Assembly (NCBI GenBank): GCA_026982695.1
Contig: JALSGS010000007.1
Coordinates: 1-64,000 of the forward strand
DNA from: Saprospiraceae bacterium
GTDB lineage: Bacteria; Bacteroidota; Bacteroidia; Chitinophagales; Saprospiraceae
Length of the DNA: 64,000 nt
Direction: 5' to 3'
Made by a program: the position numbers and the translations under genes. This document shows, piece by piece, positions 44,305 to 52,433 of this stretch. The notes below the pieces were generated by a model. That model searched no databases, was not told where the DNA came from, and was given only the letters and a program-made list of their open reading frames with translations. The first letter of the stretch is position 1, and each line of letters begins with the position of its first letter.

Positions 44305-44551
44305 GATGGGTGCCTTTTAAATAAAAAAGTGCAAAATCGGATTACCTGATATACAAGCCCTAAGGGGCTATCATCTTATCGTTTTTGGACATTTCAGGGA
44401 AGAGCGATGTGCTACAGAGATTGGAAAGAGGGGTAGGTTGCCTTTGGTATAGGGATTGCCGGAGCGTCCGTTACTAATGGACAAATATAGAATTTTTGCC
44501 CTCCTTTGCCAACATTTTCTCCAAAAACATGTCCATGCAGTTTGTATGGGC

Positions 44552-45430
44552 TCAAAAATAACGGAACTCTTTTTTACCAGTTATCCCTCTATTTTTGGCG
44601 CTGTCTTTCTCATTCCAATATTGCAGATAGCGGGTGAATATTATACCTGTGAAGAAATACCAATCTTTGGTGTTGGGGTTTCCCCGCATGCGCTCGGGTG
44701 GGAGCGGTGCAGAAGGATCGGGTGATCGGTAGGATAGTGCTGCTGCCAAGGGATTCATTTTTTTGAGCTGCGTTAGATCGGGGTATTGGCCGCTGACATC
44801 ATCTAAGTAGTCGGTAAATGTTTTGTGTGCTACTACCTGAAATCCTATAGTATAGTAATTGTTAATGCGCCAGGTATAGCCAATGCCCATTGGTATGGAT
44901 AGTTGCAGGCGACTATATCGTTTGTGTTCAGATAGCCCGGGGTAGCCTTGGCCTTCTGTGCCCAATGGCTGCAAGTCGATCCACAGGCCGTTGTACAATG
45001 CTTGCGGGTTGAAGTAAAACCCGCTGATGCCCAATACCAGATAGGGAGAAGTACTTAGGCGAGCCCCTTGACCAAACCATGCCAGGTTGACTTCGGCCAT
45101 GAGTGCCAGATCGAAGATCGTCGTGCGAAAGCTCAGGTTGCGTTGGCGACGTTGTTCTATGGTGGGGTAGGCGGCGTCGGAGGCTTGTAGTCGGCCTCTC
45201 AAGAAATGGGTGCGGAACGCTATGGCAGGGTTAAGATGATAACGCGCGATGAAACCTGCTGCCAGTCGGCTATCTGCTACTTCATAGTGTACTAAGTGTA
45301 GTTCCCCTGAATAGTTGGAGGCACCGATAAAACCTCCTATCTCCAGCGATTGTTGCCCCCATAGTGGTAGGGTGCTCAGCATTAACGCGGCACAAACTTG
45401 TGCCACTACGTGGTGGTAGTGGTGGGTCAT
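44552..45430 (-). CDS. DUF6089-family outer membrane beta-barrel protein
   Basis: A 292-residue exported protein; the signal peptide ends near LPLWGQ. The start of the mature part, LEIGGFIGASNYSGEL, is the hallmark of this Bacteroidota barrel family. Alternating strands follow, such as RLQLSIPMGIGYTWRINNYYTIGFQVVAHKTFTDYLDDVSG. The conserved end is DWYFFTGIIFTRYLQYW, followed by a basic tail. Function unproved. The gene has an unusually long, hairpin-rich leader upstream of its ATG. Confidence 0.86.
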   Translation of the reverse strand: MTHHYHHVVAQVCAALMLSTLPLWGQQSLEIGGFIGASNYSGELHLVHYEVADSRLAAGFIARYHLNPAIAFRTHFLRGRLQASDAAYPTIEQRRQRNLSFRTTIFDLALMAEVNLAWFGQGARLSTSPYLVLGISGFYFNPQALYNGLWIDLQPLGTEGQGYPGLSEHKRYSRLQLSIPMGIGYTWRINNYYTIGFQVVAHKTFTDYLDDVSGQYPDLTQLKKMNPLAAALSYRSPDPSAPLPPERMRGNPNTKDWYFFTGIIFTRYLQYWNEKDSAKNRGITGKKEFRYF

Positions 45431-45473
45431 GGCTAAAATTTTGAAGATTTGTCCAAGGGATACAAGGGGGCAT

Positions 45474-45646
45474 GCTCATGTCTATACACAACATGGGCTT
45501 TGCCTTTATGGGCAGTGTTCGCTCGCTTGGTGTTTGTCAAGGGGAGTGAAACCAGTAAGGTGAGTGCATCCGGGGCTGAAACCGGAAAGCACGTGTTCGG
45601 TTGTCCGAATGGAATCGGTTTTAGTAGATGTCCAACCCGAACACGG
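45474..45646 (-). promoter_or_regulatory. Hairpin-rich leader RNA of the DUF6089 gene
   Basis: On the minus strand a predicted transcript would start near 45645. First comes hairpin A: 45644-45633 (GTGTTCGGGTTG) with 45603-45593, 11 bp with one bulge, holding a small inner TCGG/CCGA-type stem. Hairpin B abuts it: 45592-45582 (GTGC-TTT-CCGG) with 45573-45564 (CCGG-AT-GCAC). A weak stem (45541/45526) and hairpin D (45498-45491 with 45481-45474) complete the set. No open frame is visible. It may be a riboswitch-like regulator or an ncRNA; function unknown. Confidence 0.45.
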
Positions 45647-45649
45647 CCC

Positions 45650-45680
45650 CAAATTTATGCGTAAAAAATCTATTTGTAAA
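45650..45680 (-). promoter_or_regulatory. Predicted promoter of the DUF6089 leader
   Basis: Minus strand: TTTA (45680-45677), 19 nt, then TAAATTTG (45657-45650). The -7 box is a perfect match and the -33 box has one change. It places the start right at the first base pairs of hairpin A. Confidence 0.5.
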
Positions 45681-45822
45681 GCCCTTGATTGATAAATATA
45701 TATAACTTTGTTTGTTAATATATTGGTTTTTCGTGGGCGTATGGGTTATGTGGTTTATCACTCGTTATTTATGTCTTGTATCAAAGTTTAATGTTTTGGT
45801 GTAGGGAGCTAAAAATTTTTCG

Positions 45823-45966
45823 ATGAGCTGTAAGAATCGGGCAGTAAGGGGCTATTACGTGGCTTTCATACACACTATAGCAGCTCCTATCTTAGTTTTA
45901 ACGGGATGCTGTATACTTAATGCCTCAGGGCTTGTAGTATCTCCTACGTGGCCGTGCTACACTTAA
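45823..45966 (+). CDS. Possible small hydrophobic Cys-rich protein
   Basis: A 47-codon reading frame starting ATG at 45823. Its product begins MSCKNRAVRGYY, has one hydrophobic stretch (AFIHTIAAPILVLTGCCIL) and ends SPTWPCYT. It overlaps the last four bases of arsM, which is convergent. A TAACTTTG box at 45703-45710 lies upstream, but its -33 partner is poor. No family recognised. It may be a chance frame in an otherwise empty gap. Confidence 0.3.
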   Translation: MSCKNRAVRGYYVAFIHTIAAPILVLTGCCILNASGLVVSPTWPCYT

Positions 45967-46931
45967 CAGCAGCCACCGCCATCGTAAAACCAGGTAGAGG
46001 GTGTGACGAGTATATCCTTTCTTCCGAGCGCTTCGAGTGCTGTAGCCGTCTTATCGCATACAGCAAGGGGTTGATCGGCTATGAGGATATGTCCTTTGCC
46101 ATCATCGAAGTAGGGGTTTTGTCCAAAGTAAATGGCTGTGCGACCAGTGAAAATACAGGGGCCATCTGCAGGCATGGAGTCTTTGATAGCTGCTACTTCG
46201 ATACTTTCAATATAGATGAGTTCATCCACATCGTACTTATTGGGGGCAAGTACGCGATAGGGGCGGCGTGCTCGAACTTCTACGGTGCCAAAGCCCACTT
46301 CCGTGATCAGTGCTAGATAATCTTGGAGGGGCAGGGCCCCACTCAAGCACAAGGCACGCAAACGCTCGTCGGCCCGAAGATGAGCGGGAATAGATTGGTC
46401 ACATATAGGATCTGACATGACCAGCCGGCCATGTGGCTTGAGCACTCGGTACATTTCTTCGAGGGCTTGGCGCAACTCCAGCTCTTTGAATATGTTGAAC
46501 AGGCAGTTTTGTGCGGCTACATCTACGGTTTCGTCGGCCAGGGGCAAGTTGAGGGCATCGCCCTTGCGCAGGTCAATAAATTCATTTTTAAACCAACTGT
46601 TGCGTTGCGCAGCTTCTTCGAGGTTGTGACGACAGGCTTCGAGCATTTCATCTACTATATCTACTCCGATGATGGCGCCTGGACGGCGGCTGAAATAGGC
46701 AAATTGTAAAAGCTCCATGCCGCCACCCACACCTACGTATAATACAGTGGGATTATTGACTAAATCGCGGGGATGAATGGTGCTGCCACATCCGTAATTC
46801 ATCTCCAGCATCTTAGGTGGTATGTTTAGATCGGGCAACTGCCATACAGGCGAAGTAGTGCAACACAGTCCCTGCTCGGGCTTGAGCGCAACAGCTTTGT
46901 ATAGCTCTTGAGTGGCTTTTAGATAGCTCAT
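45963..46931 (-). CDS. arsM: Arsenite S-adenosylmethionine methyltransferase (arsenosugar type)
   Basis: A 322-residue SAM-dependent methyltransferase. LYVGVGGGMELLQFAYFSRRPGAIIGVD is the SAM-binding motif I, and CLFNIFKELELRQALEEMYRVLKPHGRLVMSDP is the later core. An N-terminal Cys pair (GLCCTTSPVW), the middle MNYGCGST and a C-terminal extension ending in GGGCC give the set of thiols expected to hold arsenite. The length and extension fit the ArsM found in arsenosugar biosynthesis rather than the shorter detoxifying type. The radical-SAM partner ArsS is not in the window. No ArsR gene is nearby either. Confidence 0.85.
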   Translation of the reverse strand: MSYLKATQELYKAVALKPEQGLCCTTSPVWQLPDLNIPPKMLEMNYGCGSTIHPRDLVNNPTVLYVGVGGGMELLQFAYFSRRPGAIIGVDIVDEMLEACRHNLEEAAQRNSWFKNEFIDLRKGDALNLPLADETVDVAAQNCLFNIFKELELRQALEEMYRVLKPHGRLVMSDPICDQSIPAHLRADERLRALCLSGALPLQDYLALITEVGFGTVEVRARRPYRVLAPNKYDVDELIYIESIEVAAIKDSMPADGPCIFTGRTAIYFGQNPYFDDGKGHILIADQPLAVCDKTATALEALGRKDILVTPSTWFYDGGGCC

Positions 46932-47044
46932 GACTTTTCGGTTTGACAGCTAGTAGTTAGCTGGATTGCAAAACTTACTGCAAAGATGCAAAAGGATGTA
47001 ACTAAATCGGAATGGTATGAAGCTTACTATTGAGATGAACTCAC

Positions 47045-47530
47045 TTAATTTCGATCTTGTGATAGTGCTTCCAGCCCCATGCCGATCTGCGTAATGCCAC
47101 TCAAGGGGTTTTTTCGCATATACTGCTCGATATACACATGGTAGGTGCCCTGTTGTGGGAAAAAGATGTGCTGTTGGATGGGAATGCGCAATTGGCACCA
47201 ATTGCCTTGACATTGGCCTTGCCAGCGGCCTTGCTTATCGGCCATTTCTATTGATAGTAAGTCTGACTGGTGCGTACCATCGGGAAAGGAAGTGTGTATT
47301 TTGACGTAAAGGTTTTGATAAGCATAATCTGGGCGATGATCTAATTCGAGCCACATGTCGTACACCTGAGTCGTATCAGTGATACTAAAGGTAAAGTGAA
47401 GTGTATCTTCCCATGCCCATCCTTCTGGGGCAATAGGATGGCGCTGATACCAGGTATAATTAGGCCCGCAGCTGCTCAATCCTCCTATGGTCCACAATAA
47501 GAGCGTAAAGTGACAGATAGATCGAGTCAT
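47045..47530 (-). CDS. gldH: Gliding motility lipoprotein GldH
   Basis: A 161-residue lipoprotein (lipobox GGLSSC). The body has WEDTLHFTFSITDTTQVYDMWLELDHRPDYAYQNLYVKI and HIFFPQQGTYHVYIEQYMRKNPLSGITQIGMGLE, the pattern of GldH. In Flavobacterium GldH is needed for gliding, and it is kept in many Bacteroidota that have the type IX secretion system. The gene follows the Ca2+/Na+ antiporter gene by 28 nt on the same strand, suggesting an operon. Consistent with the T9SS cargo encoded elsewhere in this window. Confidence 0.88.
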   Translation of the reverse strand: MTRSICHFTLLLWTIGGLSSCGPNYTWYQRHPIAPEGWAWEDTLHFTFSITDTTQVYDMWLELDHRPDYAYQNLYVKIHTSFPDGTHQSDLLSIEMADKQGRWQGQCQGNWCQLRIPIQQHIFFPQQGTYHVYIEQYMRKNPLSGITQIGMGLEALSQDRN

Positions 47531-47558
47531 ATGCTTGAAGTTAAGAGAGCACTACTTC

Positions 47559-48491
47559 TCAAAATGTGCCGTACAGCAGCGTGCCGATGAAAAATACATA
47601 GAGTAAAACTAAGGTACCACCTTCCCATCTACTCAGCCTTCCAGATATAGCCATGAATGCTACCACTAGTGTAATACCTATCATAAACGGCAAACTGAAG
47701 TGTAGCGTATCGGCGGGTACGATAAGAGGGCCGAATAAACGAGCAATGCCTATGACTGTATATGTGTTGAATACATTGGATCCAATGACGTTACCTACTG
47801 CCATGCCACTTTTCCCTTTTCTAGCTGCTTGTACGCTTACGACTACTTCGGGCAAGCTCGTACCTACAGCTACAGCAGTAAGCGCGATCACCTCAGGACT
47901 GACACCTGCCATCTGGGCTAGCATCTTGATCGAGTAAATGGTGGACTCTGCACCACCGTATATCAAAGAGCCACCAAACAGAAGCATAGCAAAAGAGGTA
48001 TAATGCATGCTGGGGCGATCCTCTTTTCGTTTACGAGTGGTACTGCGCAGTGAACTGAAGAGAAAAAGTCCCATCGCTAATAAAAACACAGCAGATTCAA
48101 ACAGGGAAAATTGCTCATCTTGCAATGCAAACCACAGCAACATAGAGGCACCTACCAAAAGAGGCACATCTACATCTAGTACCGATTTGTCCAATCGAAT
48201 TCTCCCAGCTGCGAAGGCGCTAACGCCTAATACCAGTAATAGATTGGCAATGTTGGATCCCACTACATTGCCCAGAACAATTTCGGAAGTGCCAGCCCAT
48301 ACAGCTGCTATCGACGTGGCTAACTCAGGCAGAGAAGTGCCAAAAGCCACTACCGTGATGCCCATTACGGTAGATGAGATGCCCAGCGCCAGTCCAATGC
48401 GCTCGGCTGCATTGATAAACCAATCAGCTGCTTTAATGAGGATGGTTAGACTTACTATGAGCAAGCCGGTAAAGATTGCAATTTGGAGCAT
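47559..48491 (-). CDS. Calcium/sodium antiporter (CaCA, YrbG-like)
   Basis: A 310-residue inner membrane exchanger with 10 hydrophobic spans in two inverted halves. Each half has an alpha-repeat: FGTSLPELATSIAAVWAGTSEIVLGNVVGSN and VGTSLPEVVVSVQAARKGKSGMAVGNVIGSN. The conserved Glu in GTSLPE and Asn/Ser residues form the Ca2+ and Na+ sites in homologues. It removes Ca2+ from the cytoplasm using the Na+ gradient. Upstream gene of the pair with gldH. Confidence 0.93.
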   Translation of the reverse strand: MLQIAIFTGLLIVSLTILIKAADWFINAAERIGLALGISSTVMGITVVAFGTSLPELATSIAAVWAGTSEIVLGNVVGSNIANLLLVLGVSAFAAGRIRLDKSVLDVDVPLLVGASMLLWFALQDEQFSLFESAVFLLAMGLFLFSSLRSTTRKRKEDRPSMHYTSFAMLLFGGSLIYGGAESTIYSIKMLAQMAGVSPEVIALTAVAVGTSLPEVVVSVQAARKGKSGMAVGNVIGSNVFNTYTVIGIARLFGPLIVPADTLHFSLPFMIGITLVVAFMAISGRLSRWEGGTLVLLYVFFIGTLLYGTF

Positions 48492-48663
48492 AGTTGCTCA
48501 TTTTCCAACAGTGCGGCAAAAAATGCGGGGCGAAGATAGATGCTCGATTCACTTTGGCATTTTTTTGTATCTCATTTCACTGAATTTTTCTGCCAATGGT
48601 GACGGGATATCGGCAAAGTCAGGACAACAAGTGAATTTTGTTTTCAAATCGATTTGTGCATCA

Positions 48664-49974
48664 ATGAATAAAATCACGTGCTTTTATGCATTATGGATGG
48701 CCGCACTACTTTGGGCTGTAGACCCATTGGCAGCACAGACAAAGGCCGCCAAACGAGCTGACGTGTTGTACAAAGCCAGCCACTTTGCGGAGGCCGCTAA
48801 GTGGTATGAAGAGGCGCTTTCGCAAAAAGCTAGCTTGGGCATTATGATGCGCCTAGCAAATTGCTATCGCATGACCAATCGATACGAGGAGGCCGCCCAG
48901 CTCTATGCACAAATCGTACAACACAAGCGGGCGCGCCCTGAAAGCTGGCTGTATTATGCTGAGACCTTGATGTACCAAGCACGCTATGAGGAAGCATTGA
49001 AATGGGTAAGCCAATATCAACAGATAGCCCCCGATGATGCCCGTGCCAAGCTTTTAGAGCGAGCTTGTTTGGCTGCGCCCCATATTAAACCGCTTTACCC
49101 CAATATGTCGGTTCGACCCTTTTTGTGGAATAGCCCAGCTGACGAATTCAGCCCTGTGTTTTTCGATCATGGCTTGGTGTTTACTTCTGATCGCAGCCAA
49201 GGCCTACGCCTGCTCAAAGAAAAGTCTGGATGGACGGGACGCGAGTACTTGCAGCTATGGTACGCCCAGCGCATCGATGATACTACTTTTACAGAGCCTC
49301 GGCTCTACGATACACGGCTCAACGAACTCAACAGGCACTGCGGTATGGCTTCTTTCACGGCTGATGGAAGTGAGGCGTTCTTTACACGGAATAGTCACAT
49401 AGCTGCGCGCAATGGAGCTTACCACATGCAGTTGTATCGCGCTGTACGCGTAGGGGGAAAGTGGAAGCAAGCTGAGTGCTTGCCTTTTTGTTCACCACAA
49501 TACAACTACATGCACCCTGCCGTCACAGCTGATGGTCAACGACTTTTCTTTGTCAGCGATAAAGGTGGAGGAGTAGGTGGTACCGATATATGGATGGTAC
49601 AGCGTACTGAGAAGGGGTGGAGTCGCCCAATCAATTTGCGGTCAGTCAATACCCCTGCACATGAAGCATTTCCCTTTGTCGATGCGCATGGCCGTCTTTT
49701 CTTTTGTTCCAAAGGACATCCAGGGTTGGGAGGGTTTGATGTTTTTGTGAGCCAACGGGATATACAAGGAACGTGGAGCTTGCCCAAAAACTTAGGCCCG
49801 CCCGTTAATTCACCTTTTGACGATATCACCTTTTTTCTCTCTGCTGATGGGGTGCAAGGAGCGTTTGCTTCTTCGCGTTATGGCAACGACGATATATTCT
49901 TATTCAAGATATCATCTGCACCTACTAGCCAGGCCAGTCATCCTGCCGAAAAAGATGTAAAACAGACACCTTAA
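48664..49974 (+). CDS. Exported TPR/PD40 beta-propeller protein
   Basis: A 436-residue protein. Signal peptide (MNKITCFYALWMAALLWAVDPLAAQ), two or three TPR units (about 28-115), then PD40/WD40-like blades with AVTADGQRLFFVSDKGGGVGGTDIWM and FVDAHGRLFFCSKGHPGLGGFDVFV. The arrangement copies the first two-thirds of the PorE-like OmpA-family proteins, but it stops after the propeller without an OmpA domain. The start is chosen at 48664, where the signal peptide begins; a much longer open frame upstream lies antisense to the antiporter gene and is not conserved. Likely periplasmic. Confidence 0.85.
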   Translation: MNKITCFYALWMAALLWAVDPLAAQTKAAKRADVLYKASHFAEAAKWYEEALSQKASLGIMMRLANCYRMTNRYEEAAQLYAQIVQHKRARPESWLYYAETLMYQARYEEALKWVSQYQQIAPDDARAKLLERACLAAPHIKPLYPNMSVRPFLWNSPADEFSPVFFDHGLVFTSDRSQGLRLLKEKSGWTGREYLQLWYAQRIDDTTFTEPRLYDTRLNELNRHCGMASFTADGSEAFFTRNSHIAARNGAYHMQLYRAVRVGGKWKQAECLPFCSPQYNYMHPAVTADGQRLFFVSDKGGGVGGTDIWMVQRTEKGWSRPINLRSVNTPAHEAFPFVDAHGRLFFCSKGHPGLGGFDVFVSQRDIQGTWSLPKNLGPPVNSPFDDITFFLSADGVQGAFASSRYGNDDIFLFKISSAPTSQASHPAEKDVKQTP

Positions 49975-49999
49975 CACGTGGCTCTAAACAGCATTGAGT

Positions 50000-51517
50000 T
50001 TAGTCCATGCGCCAGCGTAAGCCCATGAGTAAGGATAGCGTATGTACGCGATCTGCGTTAGGGCCAAAACCGAGCTTTTTCACATCATAGGTAAAGATCG
50101 ATTGCGTAGCGATGCTTAGTCGGTCGGTAATCTGGCGTTCAACACCCAATCCCATGTTGAGTGTCCACCAAGAATTATTGCGCAGGCTACCACCACGCAG
50201 TAAACCTACAGGAAAGTCTTTTTCGCGCAAGCGCGATTGTGATAGGATCTTTTCAGGATCTTTTTCACTGTCAGGTACTAAAGCTAACAGCGGTGCTATC
50301 TCGCGATGGCGAATGTCGTAAAAGGGGCTCAATACCAAGTGAGCTGACGCTCCTGCACTTATGTACGTACGCCAGCGCGGATGCCATCCTAGTTGATGTC
50401 GAATAGACACCGGAAGTTGGACAATATCGAGCTGTATACCCGTAAAATTCTCTTCGATTAAGTACCCCAGCGAACCGAGAATTTGTTTGGGTGTGTTAGG
50501 CGTATAACGCTTGATGTTGTAGATGAGCCCGGTGGCCCACTCCCATCTATTATGTTGCCATGCTAACGACATGCCCACACCAAATCCTACCGCTATTGTT
50601 GTGTCAGAGGGAATGCCAAAAACGGGGTCATAGGGGCTGATTACTAGGTTTACATCCGTAGTTGTGAGCATGTCGATGTAGAAACGACGTATGGAATGCA
50701 TCTCGACAGAAGGCGCACTGTCTGGGTGCCCGCTTTCTGTGCGCAGTGAGGCCATTGCTGTTTCGAGGGAAGCAATTACTTCGTCAGTAGAAGGGCTAGG
50801 GGTAAAGGAAGGGGGCTCTTGCGATATGCGCTGCATCAATTTCTTTGGCTGGTGCGTGTGCGGCGTTGGCGTTTCAATAGATGGAAATGAAGTAGGTATG
50901 GCAGGTGGAAATAGAGCAGCTGTCTTTGAGCGATGCACACATGCAGTCGCGGTGGTTACTGTTGTGGAGGGTAGAGAGGGCCCCTCTTTTCTTAGAGGCT
51001 GTATGGCCACTATTTGGGGTTGAGGTATTGCTTTTGTAGCAGCTAGTTCTGTGGGGTTTAAATCCCAGCTCACATTGGGCATCCAGAGTTTTACGTAAGG
51101 GAATAGTGTAAAGATCAGGAGCAATACCAATATGATCTGCGGTACACCGTAGCGGTGCAAACGCCCGTGAATCGTAAGGTGTTGCTCGATTAAATAGTGC
51201 ATGCGCGGCCAATCGGATGGCACCTTGGGACGATAGCCCTTGAGTTTTTGGCGAGTCAGGTCGTCGAAGCGGGTCGTGGCGTCGGCCTCATCGTGTGCCA
51301 GCATTTGAGCAAAGGTATCCCAATCGGCATTGAAGTGTCTTTCTTCTTCAAGTTGCCGAAGTTTGTAGGCCACTATTTCACTGAGGTCTTGGGGATCTCG
51401 GGTTAGCCCCAAGCTCTTTAGGCGTTGTTCCAGGTGCTCCCACGAGCTAGGCTCATAAGGTGGGTCCAGTTGCTGTAGTTTTTTGCGCAATATGTGGTCA
51501 AAGGCGTTATACTCCAT
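50000..51517 (-). CDS. Anti-sigma-like membrane protein fused to a barrel-like domain
   Basis: A 505-residue protein. Residues 1-120 are charged and contain repeated units of the form D-x-W-x-x-L-x-x-x-L (SSWEHLEQRL, ADWDTFAQML, SDWPRMHYLI). One span is at about 125-145. A low-complexity Thr/Pro-rich linker (180-270) leads to a C-terminal domain with barrel-like strands (FGVGMSLAWQHNRWEWATGLIYNI, SLLMGLRWRMD). Its start overlaps the last 11 bases of the ECF sigma gene, the usual anti-sigma position. An inner-membrane protein ending in an outer-membrane-type barrel fold would span the periplasm or form an internal domain. Function inferred. Confidence 0.75.
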   Translation of the reverse strand: MEYNAFDHILRKKLQQLDPPYEPSSWEHLEQRLKSLGLTRDPQDLSEIVAYKLRQLEEERHFNADWDTFAQMLAHDEADATTRFDDLTRQKLKGYRPKVPSDWPRMHYLIEQHLTIHGRLHRYGVPQIILVLLLIFTLFPYVKLWMPNVSWDLNPTELAATKAIPQPQIVAIQPLRKEGPSLPSTTVTTATACVHRSKTAALFPPAIPTSFPSIETPTPHTHQPKKLMQRISQEPPSFTPSPSTDEVIASLETAMASLRTESGHPDSAPSVEMHSIRRFYIDMLTTTDVNLVISPYDPVFGIPSDTTIAVGFGVGMSLAWQHNRWEWATGLIYNIKRYTPNTPKQILGSLGYLIEENFTGIQLDIVQLPVSIRHQLGWHPRWRTYISAGASAHLVLSPFYDIRHREIAPLLALVPDSEKDPEKILSQSRLREKDFPVGLLRGGSLRNNSWWTLNMGLGVERQITDRLSIATQSIFTYDVKKLGFGPNADRVHTLSLLMGLRWRMD

Positions 51518-52076
51518 GTGTGTTTTTCCCTTCTTTGGCCAGTAAAATTTCCTGTAGCTTCATTCGTGCTTTTACTAAGTTGGAGCGCGAAGTGCTTTCT
51601 GTAATCTGTAGCATCTGAGCGATTTCCTTATGTGAGTAACCTTCAATGACATACAGGTTGAAAACAGCTCGGTATACAGGACTGAGTTGTTGTACTGCCT
51701 CAAGAATTTCCTGCTCTGTCATTTGACTCACTGCATCGGCGGCTGAGCTGCTCAAATCATAAGCTGTATCGATGTCTTCCGTACGCCGGCGCACTTGCTT
51801 GCGATAGTAGTCAATGGCAGTATTGACCATGATGCGCCGCATCCAGGCACCTAAAGAAGTACCTGGCTCGTATTTGTGCATGTGTTTGAATACTTTGATA
51901 AAGCCTTCGTGCAAAATGTCAAGGGCTTCATCTTTGCTACCGGCATAGCGCAGACACACAGACATCATTTGGCTGAAGTATTCCTCATAGATGATGCGTT
52001 GGGCCCATCGTTCTTTGCGCACACAGGCACGGATAAGATCCTCCTCTTGGTACTCGAGTGGAAGTGTAAGATCCAT
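51507..52076 (-). CDS. ECF RNA polymerase sigma factor
   Basis: A 189-residue sigma factor. Region 2: EALDILHEGFIKVFKHMHKYEPGTSLGAWMRRIMVNTAIDYYRK. Region 4: AVQQLSPVYRAVFNLYVIEGYSHKEIAQMLQITESTSRSNLVKARMKLQ, including the helix-turn-helix. The DLHEGF and TSRSNLVKARxKL motifs are typical of Bacteroidota ECF factors. It overlaps and is translationally coupled to the downstream membrane protein, which probably restrains it. Confidence 0.93.
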   Translation of the reverse strand: MDLTLPLEYQEEDLIRACVRKERWAQRIIYEEYFSQMMSVCLRYAGSKDEALDILHEGFIKVFKHMHKYEPGTSLGAWMRRIMVNTAIDYYRKQVRRRTEDIDTAYDLSSSAADAVSQMTEQEILEAVQQLSPVYRAVFNLYVIEGYSHKEIAQMLQITESTSRSNLVKARMKLQEILLAKEGKNTHGV

Positions 52077-52433
52077 TACTGCTATTTGGTCACTGAAATA
52101 GGTTCCCCCGATGGCCTACCATCTTTGGGGTATTGGTAAAAATAATATGGCCTACGCCAAACTCCAAACAAACTGTTATTTCAAAGTGGAGGCTTACTTT
52201 TTTGTGTGTCCGAGTACGGCATAATATGCGAGCAAATAGCAGTTGGTTGATTCACTGTAATGCACCCATTTTGAAATAATCTAAACACCACCCGAAGCGC
52301 AACTTCGCCATTAGTTGTTACAATTTGTATTCCAACGATCAGTATACTTCATATGCTGCCTCATACATGAGTGAACTGATGTTCCCATATAACTTCACGG
52401 ATTAGTTTTATGAGAGTACCTTTTCTTTGAACA
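52077..52433. other. Divergent intergenic region, sigma factor / esterase
   Basis: 357 nt of AT-rich sequence. I see no clear promoter pair, terminator or small gene in either direction. Confidence 0.45.

Noticed and set aside
48007-48663. N-terminal extension of the TPR/PD40 protein across the antiporter gene
   Set aside because: The frame is open but antisense to a clear CaCA exchanger and has no conserved features; a signal peptide starts at 48664.
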